Source: Macrococcus equipercicus | GTDB lineage: Bacteria; Bacillota; Bacilli; Staphylococcales; Staphylococcaceae | Direction: 5' to 3' | DNA: 64,000 bases | Assembly (NCBI RefSeq): GCF_004359525.2 | Contig: NZ_SCWC02000002.1 | Location: 186,001-250,000, forward strand | Shown: piece by piece, positions 22,135-32,015 of the stretch | Layout of the letters: each line of letters begins with the position of its first letter | Position numbering within the stretch: position 1 is the stretch's first letter | Program-made: the position numbers and the translations under genes | The notes under the pieces: model-generated | Database searches by the model: none | Told to the model about the DNA's origin: nothing | Seen by the model: the letters and a program-made list of their open reading frames with translations, nothing else

Positions 22135-23463
22135 ATGGCTAAACATCCATTTGAAAATTTCGAACTTTCATCTGAAATGATTGCAGCGGTGAAAGATTTG
22201 AATTTTAATCAGCCGACTGAAGTCCAGAGACGAGTAATTCCTAAACTAACAAGAGGTATTAACCTGATTGGACAATCGCAGACGGGCACAGGGAAATCAC
22301 ATTCTTTCCTGCTGCCGCTGATTGATAAGATTGACCCGGCACTGCACGAACCACAGATCATTATTCTTGCGCCGACAAGAGAACTGGCCAAGCAGCTGTA
22401 TGAGGCAGCTGCGCATTTAGTATCATTTAAAAAGAACATCAAAGTAGGTCTTTACATCGGCGGCACTGACAAGCAGAAAGATATATTAAAATCCAAGGTG
22501 GAACCGCAGCTCATCGTCGGCACGCCGAACCGTATCAATGATATGGCGGCTGAAAATGCACTGAAGCTGCATCTGGCTAAATCCATCGTCATTGACGAAG
22601 CCGATTTAATGATTGACCTCGGCTTCATGCCTGCCGTCGATACGATTGCCTCACGCCTCGGCGAAGATGCGCAGCTGGCTGTCTTCTCGGCAACCATTCC
22701 GAAGGCCCTGCATCCTTTCCTGAACAAATATTTGGCACAGCCTGAATTCGTTCAGATCGATCCGGCAGAACGCACGAACAAAAACATCGAATTCTATCTG
22801 ATTCCGACGAAGAGCAATGACAGAAAAGAAAAACTATTTGAAGTGATGCAGACGATCAACCCATATTTATGCATCATCTTCGCCAACAGCCGCGAGCATG
22901 CAGATGAAGTGCTCGGTTTTCTGGCGGACAAAGGCGTCAAGGCCGGTATCATTCACGGCGGGCTTGCACCTCGTGAACGGACACAGCAGATGAAACGCAT
23001 CAAGCAGCTCGACTTCCAGTATGTTGTAGCGAGCGACCTGGCGTCACGCGGGATTGATATTGAAGGTGTCAGCCACGTCATCAACTATGAGATCTCTAAA
23101 GATGTAGACTTCTTCACACACCGCGTCGGCCGTACAGGCCGCGGCAGCTATCAAGGGACGGCGATCACGCTCTACACGCCTGATGAAGAAGATTTGATCA
23201 ATCAGATCACAGCGAAGGGCTTTACTTTTATCCACGCTGACGTGAAAGCTGGAGAAATCAAGGAAATCAAGGACCGCACGCAGCGTGCCGGCCGTAAAAA
23301 GCAGGAAGACAACATCGAGCAGTCGTTAAAACATAAAGTGAAATCAAAGAAAAAAGTGAAGCCGGGCTATAAGCGTAAGTTCAGATATGAGCTTGACCAA
23401 CTGAAGCGCAATGAGAAAAAAGCCCACGCGAAACGGACGAACAGAGAAGCAAGAAAGAAATAG
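22135..23463 (+). CDS. cshB: DEAD-box RNA helicase CshB
   Basis: ATP-dependent RNA helicase linked to cold growth and ribosome assembly in Bacillus. 442 residues: Q motif ([10 protein letters not shown] then QPTEVQ), Walker A SQTGTGKS (about 48-55), DEAD (IDEADLM), SAT (FSATIP), the HRVGRTGRG motif, and a Lys/Arg-rich C-terminal tail that probably binds RNA. AAAGGAGG precedes the ATG. nfo follows, the same neighbour as yqfR in B. subtilis. Confidence 0.94.
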   Translation: MAKHPFENFELSSEMIAAVKDLNFNQPTEVQRRVIPKLTRGINLIGQSQTGTGKSHSFLLPLIDKIDPALHEPQIIILAPTRELAKQLYEAAAHLVSFKKNIKVGLYIGGTDKQKDILKSKVEPQLIVGTPNRINDMAAENALKLHLAKSIVIDEADLMIDLGFMPAVDTIASRLGEDAQLAVFSATIPKALHPFLNKYLAQPEFVQIDPAERTNKNIEFYLIPTKSNDRKEKLFEVMQTINPYLCIIFANSREHADEVLGFLADKGVKAGIIHGGLAPRERTQQMKRIKQLDFQYVVASDLASRGIDIEGVSHVINYEISKDVDFFTHRVGRTGRGSYQGTAITLYTPDEEDLINQITAKGFTFIHADVKAGEIKEIKDRTQRAGRKKQEDNIEQSLKHKVKSKKKVKPGYKRKFRYELDQLKRNEKKAHAKRTNREARKK

Positions 23464-23474
23464 GAGTGAAGGCA

Positions 23475-24365
23475 ATGCTGATAGGTTCACATGTATCGAT
23501 GAGTGGAAAGAAGATGCTGCTTGCTGCATCAGAAGAAGCAGCGTCCTACGGCTCTTCAACATTCATGATCTATACAGGCGCACCGCAGAATACAAGACGT
23601 AAACCGATAGAGGAGCTGAATATTGAGGCGGGCTTCGCTCATATGAAGGCTAACAACTTATCCAATATAGTCGTCCATGCGCCTTATATCATCAATATCG
23701 CCAATACTGTCAAACCGGAAGTGTTTGAACTGGGTGTTGAGTTTCTGCAGAAAGAGATTATCAGAACCGAAGCACTTGGAGCGCGTGACATCGTGCTGCA
23801 TCCGGGTGCACACGTCGGGGCAGGCGAAGAGGCAGGCATTAAAAAGATCATCGAAGGTCTGAATGAAGTGCTGAGTAACGACAACAGCGTCAGAGTTGCA
23901 CTTGAAACGATGGCCGGTAAAGGGTCGGAATGCGGCAAGACGTTTGAAGAATTAGCCGAGATCATCAGCGGTGTCAAAAACAATGATCGTCTGTCGGTCT
24001 GCTTTGATACATGCCATGTGCATGATGCGGGTTATGATCTGATCAATGATTTTGATGGTGTGCTGGATGAGTTTGATAAAGTGGTCGGTGTCGACAGAAT
24101 TAAAGTGCTGCATGTCAACGACAGCAAAAATGTGCAGGGTGCAAGAAAAGATAGACATGAAAATTTCGGTTTCGGTGAAATCGGTTTTGATGCGCTGCAT
24201 TATATCGTCCATCATGAAGCCTTTAAAGAGATTCCAAAGATTTTGGAGACACCTTATGTCGGCATGGACAAGAAAGACAAGAAAGCCCCTTACAAGTTTG
24301 AAATCGAAATGATTAAAGGTGGCCGGTTCGATCCGGACCTTCAGACTAAAATAATGAACCAATAA
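23475..24365 (+). CDS. nfo: Endonuclease IV (AP endonuclease)
   Basis: Zinc-dependent class II AP endonuclease that cuts DNA 5' to abasic sites in base excision repair. 296 residues, TIM-barrel family. Metal-binding motifs visible: GSHVSM at the N-terminus, [35 protein letters not shown] and HVNDSKN. ATG at 23475 is used; a GTG at 23466 lies inside the TAGGAGTG ribosome binding site. Co-directional and 11 nt from cshB. Confidence 0.96.
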   Translation: MLIGSHVSMSGKKMLLAASEEAASYGSSTFMIYTGAPQNTRRKPIEELNIEAGFAHMKANNLSNIVVHAPYIINIANTVKPEVFELGVEFLQKEIIRTEALGARDIVLHPGAHVGAGEEAGIKKIIEGLNEVLSNDNSVRVALETMAGKGSECGKTFEELAEIISGVKNNDRLSVCFDTCHVHDAGYDLINDFDGVLDEFDKVVGVDRIKVLHVNDSKNVQGARKDRHENFGFGEIGFDALHYIVHHEAFKEIPKILETPYVGMDKKDKKAPYKFEIEMIKGGRFDPDLQTKIMNQ

Positions 24366-24396
24366 ACGCAGGGATGAGTTGTCATCCTTGCGTTTT
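24365..24396 (+). terminator. Terminator after nfo
   Basis: AACGCAGGGATGA pairs with TCATCCTTGCGTT (one G-U pair), then TT and TTTC. It begins in the nfo stop codon. Confidence 0.8.
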
Positions 24397-24417
24397 CATT
24401 ACGATTTACATTATGAT
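24388..24417 (+). promoter_or_regulatory. Promoter and candidate Zur operator of znuC-znuB-zur
   Basis: TTGCGT (24388-24393), 18-bp spacer, TATGAT (24412-24417). The stretch 24391-24403, CGTTTTCATTACG, matches the Bacillus Zur core CGTAATNATTACG at 11 of 13 positions, and the right half-site ATTACGATTT is exact. A zinc-loaded repressor here would block the -35 and spacer. Based on pattern match only. Confidence 0.55.
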
Positions 24418-24447
24418 AGATGAGTTAAAAGTTTAAAGAGGTGGACG

Positions 24448-25212
24448 ATGGAACCTATATTTGAAATTAAAAATGTCAATTATCGTTATCCTGACAAAGT
24501 GGCGCTGAAAGATATCAATATTAAGATTTATCCCGGAAGCTTCACGGCGATCGTCGGACCGAATGGTTCAGGCAAATCTACGCTGCTGAAACTGATTCTT
24601 GGTATCCTTCAGCTGCAGACAGGAACTATTTTAGTGAATGGACAGCGGCTCACCAACCAGCTGTCCGACAAAATCGGCTATGTCTCACAGAAAGCGAATG
24701 CCGGCAACACAGGATTTCCGGCGACCGTGAGAGAAGTGATCACAAGCGGCCTTACTCAGGAGAAGAAACTGTTCCAGCGTTTCACGGCACAGGACCGTGA
24801 ACGTGTGATCCGGTTAATGGAGCGCCTGCATATCATCCATTTACAGCACAAAAATATTTCACAGCTGTCCGGCGGCCAGCAGCAGCGCGTCTTCATCGCA
24901 AGAGCGCTGATCTCAAATCCGTCGATTCTGATTCTTGATGAACCGACCGTCGGCATTGATGCGAAGCATGTCGCAGAATTTTATCAGCTGCTCACTCAGC
25001 TGAAAAATGAGGGCATCACGATACTGCTTGTCACACACGACATCGGTATCGTGGCAGACACGGCGACGAGCGTCGTCTGTCTGAATCAGCATCTGCATTT
25101 CCATGGGACCATCCAGCAGTTCAAATCACTGGACCAGGTTGAGATCTCAAAAATTTATGGTCATCCGGTTCAGTTTGTGGACCATAACCATCAAAGGGAG
25201 TGCTGCCAATGA
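24448..25212 (+). CDS. znuC: Zinc ABC transporter, ATP-binding protein
   Basis: ATPase of a metal (zinc) importer, driving uptake through the membrane protein encoded next. 254 residues: Walker A GPNGSGKST (about 38-46), signature LSGGQQQR, Walker B LILDEPTVG, and a switch His in VTHDIG. Zinc rather than manganese is inferred from the operon, which ends with zur. No substrate-binding lipoprotein gene is present here. It overlaps znuB by 4 nt. Confidence 0.93.
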   Translation: MEPIFEIKNVNYRYPDKVALKDINIKIYPGSFTAIVGPNGSGKSTLLKLILGILQLQTGTILVNGQRLTNQLSDKIGYVSQKANAGNTGFPATVREVITSGLTQEKKLFQRFTAQDRERVIRLMERLHIIHLQHKNISQLSGGQQQRVFIARALISNPSILILDEPTVGIDAKHVAEFYQLLTQLKNEGITILLVTHDIGIVADTATSVVCLNQHLHFHGTIQQFKSLDQVEISKIYGHPVQFVDHNHQRECCQ

Positions 25213-26054
25213 TCGATGCATTGATTCAGTTTGACTTTATGAGATACAGTGTTATATGCGGTATGCTGATTGGTATACTGGCGCCCTTAATCGGCACCTT
25301 TATTGTGGTCAGACGGCTGTCGCTGATCGCCGATGCACTCAGTCATGTCACGCTCGGCGGCATATCATTCGGCATGCTGCTGACGAAACTCGTGCCTGCC
25401 ATCGTCATCAGCCCGGTCTGGTCAGGCATTGCTTTCTCGATAATCGGTGCGCTCTTGATCGAGCGGCTGAGAACGGTATACAAGCATTACGAGGAACTTG
25501 CGATACCGATCATCATGTCACTCGGGATCGGACTGAGTGTTGTCTTCATTTCACTTGCTGACGGCTTTAATCAGGATTTATTCGGCTACTTGTTCGGCAG
25601 CATCAGCGCCGTCACTTTCAGTGATCTGCTGACCATTGCAGCGATTTTCTTAATCGTCGTGTGCTTTGTCGTTTTGTTTTACAAAGAGCTGTTTGTGCTG
25701 TCGTTTGACGAGGAGTATGCGCAGATTATCGGTGTGCCGAGACTGCTGCATATTCTGTTCATGCTGGTCGTAGCACTTGTCATCTCGGCATCGATGCGAG
25801 TCGTCGGTATTCTGCTGGTCAGCAGTCTGATCACGCTGCCTGTAGCGAGCGCCATGCGCTTTGCAAGAGGGTACAAGGCGCTGATGCTCTGGAGTGTGAT
25901 ATTCGGCGAGGCAGCTGTCATTGCCGGGCTGATACTTGCGTTCTATATGAACATATCACCGGGCGGTATTATTGTGCTGCTGCTGATTGTGATTCTGCTC
26001 GGCAGTATCATCTACCAGAAAAGAAGGGAAGGAGGTCTTGTCAATGAAGATTGA
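25209..26054 (+). CDS. znuB: Zinc ABC transporter, permease
   Basis: Membrane subunit of the zinc importer, ABC-3 (ZnuB/MntB) family. 281 residues with about eight or nine hydrophobic segments. ATG at 25209 forms an ATGA overlap with the znuC stop and has AAAGGGAG eight bases upstream; a GTG at 25200 overlaps that site. Its end overlaps the zur start by 11 nt. Confidence 0.93.
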   Translation: MIDALIQFDFMRYSVICGMLIGILAPLIGTFIVVRRLSLIADALSHVTLGGISFGMLLTKLVPAIVISPVWSGIAFSIIGALLIERLRTVYKHYEELAIPIIMSLGIGLSVVFISLADGFNQDLFGYLFGSISAVTFSDLLTIAAIFLIVVCFVVLFYKELFVLSFDEEYAQIIGVPRLLHILFMLVVALVISASMRVVGILLVSSLITLPVASAMRFARGYKALMLWSVIFGEAAVIAGLILAFYMNISPGGIIVLLLIVILLGSIIYQKRREGGLVNED

Positions 26055-26451
26055 TGAAGCCATCCAAGTATTAAAAGATAAAGGCTATAAATATACGGAT
26101 AAACGAAGAGACATGGTTACTATACTGAAGGACGAAGACAAGTATTTGAGTGCCAAACAGATTCAGCTGGCAATGAATGATAAATATCCCGGCATTTCAT
26201 TCGATACGGTGTACCGCAATCTGCATACATTCAACGAGCTGCATATCGTGGAGACAACGGAATGGGCAGGTGAGAAGAAGTTCAGACTGGCATGCACGAA
26301 TCATCATCACCATCATTTTATCTGTGAGTCATGCGGCGACACAAAAGTCATCGAGCATTGCCCGATGGCGGTATTTCAAGAAGAGATACCGGACGTTGAA
26401 ATCCGCTCCCACAAAATTGAACTGTACGGATTATGCGAGAAATGTAAATAA
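26044..26451 (+). CDS. zur: Fur family zinc uptake regulator Zur
   Basis: Zinc-sensing repressor. 135 residues: N-terminal winged helix (about 1-80), then a metal-binding dimerisation domain with the regulatory HHHHHF stretch and two CxxC motifs (CESC and CEKC) for structural zinc. ATG 26044 is 8 nt behind AGGAGG; a TTG at 26038 is less likely. Last gene of the znu operon, so probably autoregulated via the Zur-like site upstream of znuC. Could be another Fur paralogue, but the context favours Zur. Confidence 0.92.
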   Translation: MKIDEAIQVLKDKGYKYTDKRRDMVTILKDEDKYLSAKQIQLAMNDKYPGISFDTVYRNLHTFNELHIVETTEWAGEKKFRLACTNHHHHHFICESCGDTKVIEHCPMAVFQEEIPDVEIRSHKIELYGLCEKCK

Positions 26452-26484
26452 AGACCTGGAGGAAAACCTCCAGGTCTTTATTTA
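26448..26484. terminator. Bidirectional terminator between zur and the yqfW-type gene
   Basis: A perfect 15-bp stem (26448-26462 with 26467-26481) and a 4-nt A loop. It overlaps both stop codons of the convergent genes. Confidence 0.9.
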
Positions 26485-27048
26485 TGCTAACTGGGCTTTA
26501 AGTATGGCATCAACCTGCTGCCATGATGTCACACGATAGACACCGTCCGGCAGTTCAGCCTGATTATAAGGCGTGTCAAAAAGGATGACAGGAATGTTAA
26601 GTGCCTTGTTGATATTTATGGCATTGTCAAGCTTATCTTCCAGAAACGCATCAACTTCCAGTCGTCTCGCAGCGGCGATCTTGTCGTGATTGCCAGTCAG
26701 CTCGATATGGTGATAAGGAATATCATGCGAGATGAACCACTGCTCAGTAATATCATCAAGATAGTCATAACGGGCACTGATAAAGAACAGGTCATGACAT
26801 TCGGCCCAGCTTCTGAGCACGGGCGCTGCGCCTTCTGCAATCGGTGAGTTGATGTAAATCTCTTCCTGGTGCGCCATGAACCAGTCATACATTTCTTCTG
26901 CAGATTTACCGAGGACAATGCCGAGATCGTAGGCCGTGATATCTTCATAACGTAGATTTTGATCAAAGGACTGCTGCAGATACGGAACGAGTGCAGTAGG
27001 ACACGTTACTGTCCCATCGATATCAATGCCTAATCTATAACGAGCCAC
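26482..27048 (-). CDS. HAD family nucleotidase-like protein (YqfW type)
   Basis: Putative phosphatase of the HAD superfamily, 5' nucleotidase C-like. 188 residues: motif I DIDGT (about 10-14), a helical cap, [10 protein letters not shown] as motif II region, and FLEDKLDN as motif III/IV region. The GTG start at 27048 lies within the 3' end of ispG (14-nt overlap) with AAGAGG upstream, so the two are coupled. The substrate cannot be told from the sequence; a house-cleaning nucleotidase is the usual annotation. Confidence 0.85.
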   Translation of the reverse strand: MARYRLGIDIDGTVTCPTALVPYLQQSFDQNLRYEDITAYDLGIVLGKSAEEMYDWFMAHQEEIYINSPIAEGAAPVLRSWAECHDLFFISARYDYLDDITEQWFISHDIPYHHIELTGNHDKIAAARRLEVDAFLEDKLDNAININKALNIPVILFDTPYNQAELPDGVYRVTSWQQVDAILKAQLA

Positions 27049-28171
27049 TTGCAGCCTCTTGAGCCGCTGCTTCTAATTTCAGCGCTTCCTGTTTACGGAA
27101 ATATTCTTCAGCGAGCTTATCGATCTCAATTTTCAGTTCTTCTACCATCGTTTCCTCAGGAACTTTTCTGACTGTCTTGCCTTTCATAAATAACAGACCT
27201 TCACCACGGGCACCGGCGATACCGATATCCGCTTCCCGGGCTTCACCCGGACCATTCACGGCACAGCCGAGCACTGCCACTTTAAGGGGTGCTTTAATCG
27301 TTGAGATATATTCTTCGACCTCATTGGCGATAGAGATCAAATCAATTTCGATACGGCCGCATGTCGGGCAGGAGATTAACGTCGCAGCATTACTTGATAG
27401 ACCGAATGTTTTCAGCAGTTCACGTGCGACTTTTACTTCTTCGACCGGGTCAGCTGATAACGAAATACGAAGCGTATTACCGATACCGAGACTCATGATG
27501 GCGCCAAGGCCGGCTGCTGATTTAACTGTACCGGCAAACAATGTACCGCTTTCAGTGATACCAAGATGAAGTGGATAGTCAAAAGCCTGCGCCGCCTTCG
27601 TATAGGCTTCAATAGCAAGATTGACATCACTTGCTTTCATGGAGACGATAATATCATGGAAATCAAGGTCTTCCAGAATTTTGATATGATGAAGCGCACT
27701 TTCGACCATACCGTCAGCTGTCGGATAACCGTATTTCTTGATGATGTGTTTTTCAAGTGAACCGGCATTGACACCAATACGGATAGGAATGCCTTTTGCC
27801 TTGCATGCTTTCACGACTTCCTCGACTTTTTCGCGGCGGCCGATGTTGCCTGGATTGATACGGATTTTGTCAGCGCCGCCTTCAATGGCAAGCAGTGCAA
27901 GTTTGTAGTCGAAATGGATATCAACGACCAGCGGAATATTGATGCGTTTTTTGATTTCCGGAATAGCAAGTGCATCTTCTTCTTTCGGACATGCCACACG
28001 GACGACTTGACAGCCGGCTTCTTCAAGGCGAAGAATCTCAGCGACGGTCGCTTCGACGTCATGCGTCTTTGTCGTCGTCATACTTTGGATGATCAGTTCG
28101 TTATTTCCTCCAATAGTCAGATTTCCGACTTTTACTGGACGGGTGTTACTTCTATGGGTAATTTCTGGCAT
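27035..28171 (-). CDS. ispG: 4-hydroxy-3-methylbut-2-en-1-yl diphosphate synthase IspG (GcpE)
   Basis: Penultimate step of the MEP pathway: converts MEcPP to HMBPP with a [4Fe-4S] cluster. 378 residues: TIM-barrel with [10 protein letters not shown] and HFDYKLAL, then the cluster domain with CPTCGR and GCAVNGPGE supplying three cysteines. Starts MPEITHRSN. Sits between a DUF1189 gene (27-nt gap) and the nucleotidase-like gene on the minus strand, probably one operon. Confidence 0.96.
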   Translation of the reverse strand: MPEITHRSNTRPVKVGNLTIGGNNELIIQSMTTTKTHDVEATVAEILRLEEAGCQVVRVACPKEEDALAIPEIKKRINIPLVVDIHFDYKLALLAIEGGADKIRINPGNIGRREKVEEVVKACKAKGIPIRIGVNAGSLEKHIIKKYGYPTADGMVESALHHIKILEDLDFHDIIVSMKASDVNLAIEAYTKAAQAFDYPLHLGITESGTLFAGTVKSAAGLGAIMSLGIGNTLRISLSADPVEEVKVARELLKTFGLSSNAATLISCPTCGRIEIDLISIANEVEEYISTIKAPLKVAVLGCAVNGPGEAREADIGIAGARGEGLLFMKGKTVRKVPEETMVEELKIEIDKLAEEYFRKQEALKLEAAAQEAASGSL

Positions 28172-28198
28172 GAAATGATGGCTCCTTCTTGGATTATA

Positions 28199-28933
28199 TT
28201 ATTTGCCTGTCTTTTTTCGTGGTAAATACCAGCCGGCAATACTAACAAGTAAAATCATTATACACCAAGACAAAGGATTGAATAAAGCATTCGGAACTAA
28301 AAGGTTCATATACTGAACGAGTGCAGGCACCGTCAGTAAAAAGGCTGTGATTTTGAACCAGTTCATGAACCGCGATTTGCGACGGGCGATGCTTGCTAAA
28401 CCATGTGCAGCTAAACTGACACATGATACCTTGATGATGGTGATGGTCAGCTGGACGATGATAAGGACGAGAGCGATCAGCAGGAAATAGAAAAATGATG
28501 ACTGGGTATAAATCTTCATCTGCTTGATCATCGACGTTTTATCATCCATCATATTCAGGCTGCTGTAAGTAATAGGAGCAATCGACTGAATATACAGCTT
28601 ATCTTTTGTGAATGTCACAATATCTGATGACCGGCCTGAGCGCTGTTCGGTGAACGTAATAGTGCCTCCTTTCAGCGGAATGGTCTGCTCACGGTCATCC
28701 GGCAGCTCCAGCTGATGATCCACCATTTGAAAATCAGGGATATCACGCTCTTTTTCCTGAACAAGCTGGGAAAACGATGAAATGGACAAGTAGCTGTTTG
28801 TAAGACCGGGCGCTGACATTAAAAGTGAGATGAGCAGCAGATGCAGGAATACATATCTGAGCGGAGTCGTTCTATATAAAGGATATTTTTTCGGTGTCAA
28901 TAATCGATTGAGTGCGATTGTATATTTGTTCAT
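28199..28933 (-). CDS. DUF1189 family membrane protein
   Basis: Function unknown. 244 residues: an N-terminal membrane segment (about 29-46), an extracellular-looking loop of about 100 residues, and four hydrophobic segments in the second half; the tail is basic (PRKKTGK). The arrangement fits the DUF1189 family. ATG at 28933 is chosen because GGAGGG lies 7 nt upstream; earlier in-frame ATGs precede it. First gene of the minus-strand ispG unit, divergent from sodA. Confidence 0.8.
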   Translation of the reverse strand: MNKYTIALNRLLTPKKYPLYRTTPLRYVFLHLLLISLLMSAPGLTNSYLSISSFSQLVQEKERDIPDFQMVDHQLELPDDREQTIPLKGGTITFTEQRSGRSSDIVTFTKDKLYIQSIAPITYSSLNMMDDKTSMIKQMKIYTQSSFFYFLLIALVLIIVQLTITIIKVSCVSLAAHGLASIARRKSRFMNWFKITAFLLTVPALVQYMNLLVPNALFNPLSWCIMILLVSIAGWYLPRKKTGK

Positions 28934-29009
28934 TGATTGTCCCTCCATCATGCACTGTATCATAATCCGGCATGGCTATCTATTTTTTTCGGATAAAAAA
29001 GCAAACTAG

Positions 29010-29038
29010 TTGAGCCGCGTGCAAAAGGTTGTTAAAAT
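29010..29038 (+). promoter_or_regulatory. Promoter of sodA
   Basis: TTGAGC (29010-29015), 17-bp spacer, TAAAAT (29033-29038), 35 bp upstream of the sodA start. Confidence 0.7.
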
Positions 29039-29073
29039 TAAAAAGTAAACAATTCAGAGGAGGATGAACAATT

Positions 29074-29676
29074 ATGGCATTTGAATTACCAAAGTTACCT
29101 TATGCTTATGATGCTTTAGAACCACATATCGACAAAGAAACGATGGAGATCCATCATACAAAGCATCACAACACTTACGTCACTAACTTGAACGCAGCGT
29201 TAGCTGGAACAGAGTTTGAAAGCCAATCAATCGAAGAACTGATGACTAATATTAATTCAGTACCTGAAGACAAACAGACAGCTGTACGCAATAACGGCGG
29301 CGGTCACTACAATCACTCATTATTCTGGCAGCTATTGTCAAAAGATGGTGGCGCACCTACAGGTGAAGTAGCTGAAGCGATCAATGCGAAGTTCGGTTCA
29401 TTCGAAGCATTCCAGCAGGCATTTGCTGATGCTGCGACTAAACGTTTCGGTTCTGGCTGGGCATGGTTAGTCGTTAACAATGGTGAGCTTGAAGTAGTTT
29501 CTACTCCTAATCAGGACAACCCGCTGATGGAAGGCAAGACTCCTATTTTAGGTCTCGATGTCTGGGAGCATGCTTACTACTTAAACTATCAGAACAAACG
29601 TCCTGACTACATTAACGCATTCTGGAATGTAGTGAACTGGGATAAAGTCAACGAATTATATGCAGCAGCAAAATAA
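29074..29676 (+). CDS. sodA: Superoxide dismutase (Mn/Fe)
   Basis: Dismutes superoxide to hydrogen peroxide and oxygen in the cytoplasm. 200 residues. Metal ligands and surrounding motifs visible: [34 protein letters not shown]. Strong ribosome binding site (GAGGAGG). Own promoter and terminator. Mn is expected for this group, but the Mn or Fe preference cannot be settled from sequence alone. Confidence 0.97.
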   Translation: MAFELPKLPYAYDALEPHIDKETMEIHHTKHHNTYVTNLNAALAGTEFESQSIEELMTNINSVPEDKQTAVRNNGGGHYNHSLFWQLLSKDGGAPTGEVAEAINAKFGSFEAFQQAFADAATKRFGSGWAWLVVNNGELEVVSTPNQDNPLMEGKTPILGLDVWEHAYYLNYQNKRPDYINAFWNVVNWDKVNELYAAAK

Positions 29677-29682
29677 TTAAGC

Positions 29683-29706
29683 AGGAGGCTACGGCCTCTT
29701 TTTTTT
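29683..29706 (+). terminator. Terminator after sodA
   Basis: Short GC-rich hairpin GAGGC / GCCTC with a TACG-type loop followed by eight T residues. Confidence 0.8.
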
Positions 29707-29780
29707 ATGGCTGCAACAGTAGAAATCAGCCGACGTTTCATATATGATAAGTAAATAACGTGTGAAAAGAGGTTCAACTG

Positions 29781-31841
29781 TTGAGACGATTGAAACAGGA
29801 AACAAACGAACTGAAGCAGAAGCGGCTGACGGACCGCAGAATCAATGTCATCTTTATTGCTGTGATGGCGCTATTGACTGTGCTGGTGCTCAGACTCGGT
29901 TATTTGCAGATAGCTAATGGTGAATCCTATAAAAAAGCAGTGGATAACAACGAAAATATTGAAGTGAACGAATCAGTGCCACGCGGAAGGATTTATGACC
30001 GCAACGGAAAATTACTAGTCGATAATGTGTCAAAAAAATCTATCACTTACACACGCGGTCGGATGACCACAACGAAAGAAATGCTCGATACAGCGAAGAA
30101 ACTGGCTGAATATATTCAAATGCCGACTGATGCATTGACGACGAGAGATAAGCAGGATTATTTCATACTCACCCGCAAAGAAGAAGTCAATCAGCTGATG
30201 GCTAAAAACTATAAGATGTTTGAGCAGGGCATGATGACGCAGGATGAATTCGATGCAGCCCTGTATAAGAAACTCACTCCGAAATATACGGCTCAGTTGT
30301 CTCCTGAAGAACGGGAAGTGGCAGCTATATACCGGGAAATGTCATCGGGAAGTCAGCTCAGCCCGCAGACCATTAAAAATAATCATGTGACCGAAAAGGA
30401 ATACGCCCTTGTCTCGCAAAACCTGTCAAAAATGCCCGGCATTGATACATCGATGGACTGGGACAGAAAGTATATATACGGTAAAACGCTGAAAACGATG
30501 TTCGGCCAGGTGTCATCGAAAGAAGAAGGACTGCCGAAAGACCTGGTGGATTACTATCTGGCTAAAGGTTATTCAAGAAATGACCGGGTCGGCCAGAGCT
30601 ACCTTGAGTTTCAATATGAGAACGTACTGCGCGGCAAGAAAAAGAAAATGCGCTACATCACTGATAAATCCGGCAAGATCATTAATACGAAAGTTATTGA
30701 TGAAGGATCGCGCGGGAATGATTTAATACTGACCATCGACATCGACCTGCAGAAAAAAGTTGAGGCGTTTGTCGATAAGCATATTGCTATTTTACGGTCA
30801 CAAGGTGCTAAAGATATGGATAAAGTGCTTGTAGTTGTGCAGGACCCGAACAATGGTGACATTCTTGCCCTGGCAGGCAGACAGATCGATAAAAACGGCA
30901 GAATTACGGATTATCATTACGGAACATTCACTTCGCAGTATGCAGTCGGCTCTTCTGTCAAAGGGGCGACACTGCTGACAGGCTACAAAACGGGCGCCAT
31001 ATCCGTCGGTGAGAAAATGATTGATGAACCGCTGAAGTTTCAAGGTGGACTGACTAAACATTCTTATTTCAACCAGAACAGTAAAGTGCTGATTTCTGAT
31101 AAAGAAGCGTTAATGCATTCATCAAACGTCTATATGTTTAAAACAGCTTTGAAGATAGCGGGCGCCGCTTATAAGGATAATATGCAGCTGCCGTCAGATA
31201 TTACTGAAGCAGGACTGAAGCTCCGCAAAGGAATGAATCAGTTCGGTCTTGGCGTCAAGACAGGAATTGACCTGCCGAATGAAGTGGCAGGACAGACCGG
31301 CGTGCTGAAAGATAACCCGGGGAATTACTTGGATCTTGCAATCGGTCAGTATGATACGTATACGCCGCTGCAGCTGTCTCAGTATATTTCTACAATCGCT
31401 AATAACGGCTATCGCATCCAGTCGCATTTAGTAAAAGAAATCAGAGAACCTTCAAAGACAGATCGGTTAGGAGCCGTGAAAAAAGTATTTGCCGGAAAAG
31501 TGCTTAACCGCATCACTAACTCACAGAAAGAGATTGATGAAGTGAAAGCCGGGTTTGACATGGTATTTAATCGGGTAGAAGGTACTGGATATGCAAGTTT
31601 CAACAATACCGTCGTGAGATCAGCCGGTAAAACAGGAACCGCCGAAGTCTTCCAGGATGGTGAATCAAGAGTTAACTCTACTTATATCGGTTATGCTCCG
31701 GAAAAAAATCCGCAGATGAGCTTCTCGATTATTTATACGAATCAGCCGGTACCACCGCCGTGGCTGCCAGGCGGAGATCTTGGTCGTGATATCATCAATG
31801 CTTATTTTCAGGACCAGGCTCATAAGACAGCGACCCCATAA
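29781..31841 (+). CDS. pbpA: Class B penicillin-binding protein (peptidoglycan transpeptidase)
   Basis: DD-transpeptidase that cross-links peptidoglycan on the outer membrane face. 686 residues: short cytoplasmic tail, one membrane anchor (about 24-44), PBP dimerisation region beginning RGRIYDRNG, and the transpeptidase domain with active-site S391-x-x-K394, S447-x-N449 and K617-T-G. TTG start at 29781 behind AAAGAGGT. The sodA-PBP-pstS order equals sodA-yqgE-pbpA-pstS of B. subtilis (PBP2A); the staphylococcal counterpart is PBP3. Symbol assigned from position. Confidence 0.9.
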   Translation: MRRLKQETNELKQKRLTDRRINVIFIAVMALLTVLVLRLGYLQIANGESYKKAVDNNENIEVNESVPRGRIYDRNGKLLVDNVSKKSITYTRGRMTTTKEMLDTAKKLAEYIQMPTDALTTRDKQDYFILTRKEEVNQLMAKNYKMFEQGMMTQDEFDAALYKKLTPKYTAQLSPEEREVAAIYREMSSGSQLSPQTIKNNHVTEKEYALVSQNLSKMPGIDTSMDWDRKYIYGKTLKTMFGQVSSKEEGLPKDLVDYYLAKGYSRNDRVGQSYLEFQYENVLRGKKKKMRYITDKSGKIINTKVIDEGSRGNDLILTIDIDLQKKVEAFVDKHIAILRSQGAKDMDKVLVVVQDPNNGDILALAGRQIDKNGRITDYHYGTFTSQYAVGSSVKGATLLTGYKTGAISVGEKMIDEPLKFQGGLTKHSYFNQNSKVLISDKEALMHSSNVYMFKTALKIAGAAYKDNMQLPSDITEAGLKLRKGMNQFGLGVKTGIDLPNEVAGQTGVLKDNPGNYLDLAIGQYDTYTPLQLSQYISTIANNGYRIQSHLVKEIREPSKTDRLGAVKKVFAGKVLNRITNSQKEIDEVKAGFDMVFNRVEGTGYASFNNTVVRSAGKTGTAEVFQDGESRVNSTYIGYAPEKNPQMSFSIIYTNQPVPPPWLPGGDLGRDIINAYFQDQAHKTATP

Positions 31842-31872
31842 TATGTTTAATACAATCTACAGTTTAGAGCGT

Positions 31873-31905
31873 AAAGCGCCCCGTTTGTTTGGGACGCTTT
31901 TTTCT
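31873..31905 (+). terminator. Terminator after the PBP gene
   Basis: AAAGCG and CCC pair with GGG and CGCTTT across one mismatch, followed by TTTTTTC. It directly adjoins the PhoP box of pstS. Confidence 0.8.
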
Positions 31906-31943
31906 TTACACAAAATTTACATTACTTTCATTTTTAATTAACA
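31905..31943 (+). promoter_or_regulatory. PhoP box upstream of pstS
   Basis: Four TT(A/T)ACA-like hexamers spaced exactly 5 bp apart: TTTACA (31905), TTTACA (31916), TTCATT (31927) and TTAACA (31938). The third is degenerate. This 11-bp periodicity is the B. subtilis PhoP site pattern. A -10-like TAAAGT (31953-31958) follows at a fitting distance. Indicates induction of the pst operon under phosphate limitation by PhoPR. Confidence 0.78.
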
Positions 31944-32015
31944 ATGGTCATGTAAAGTAAGTGTTGTAAGAAAACGATATATATTTTCTGTCTACATACG
32001 GGAGGAAACTTGAAA

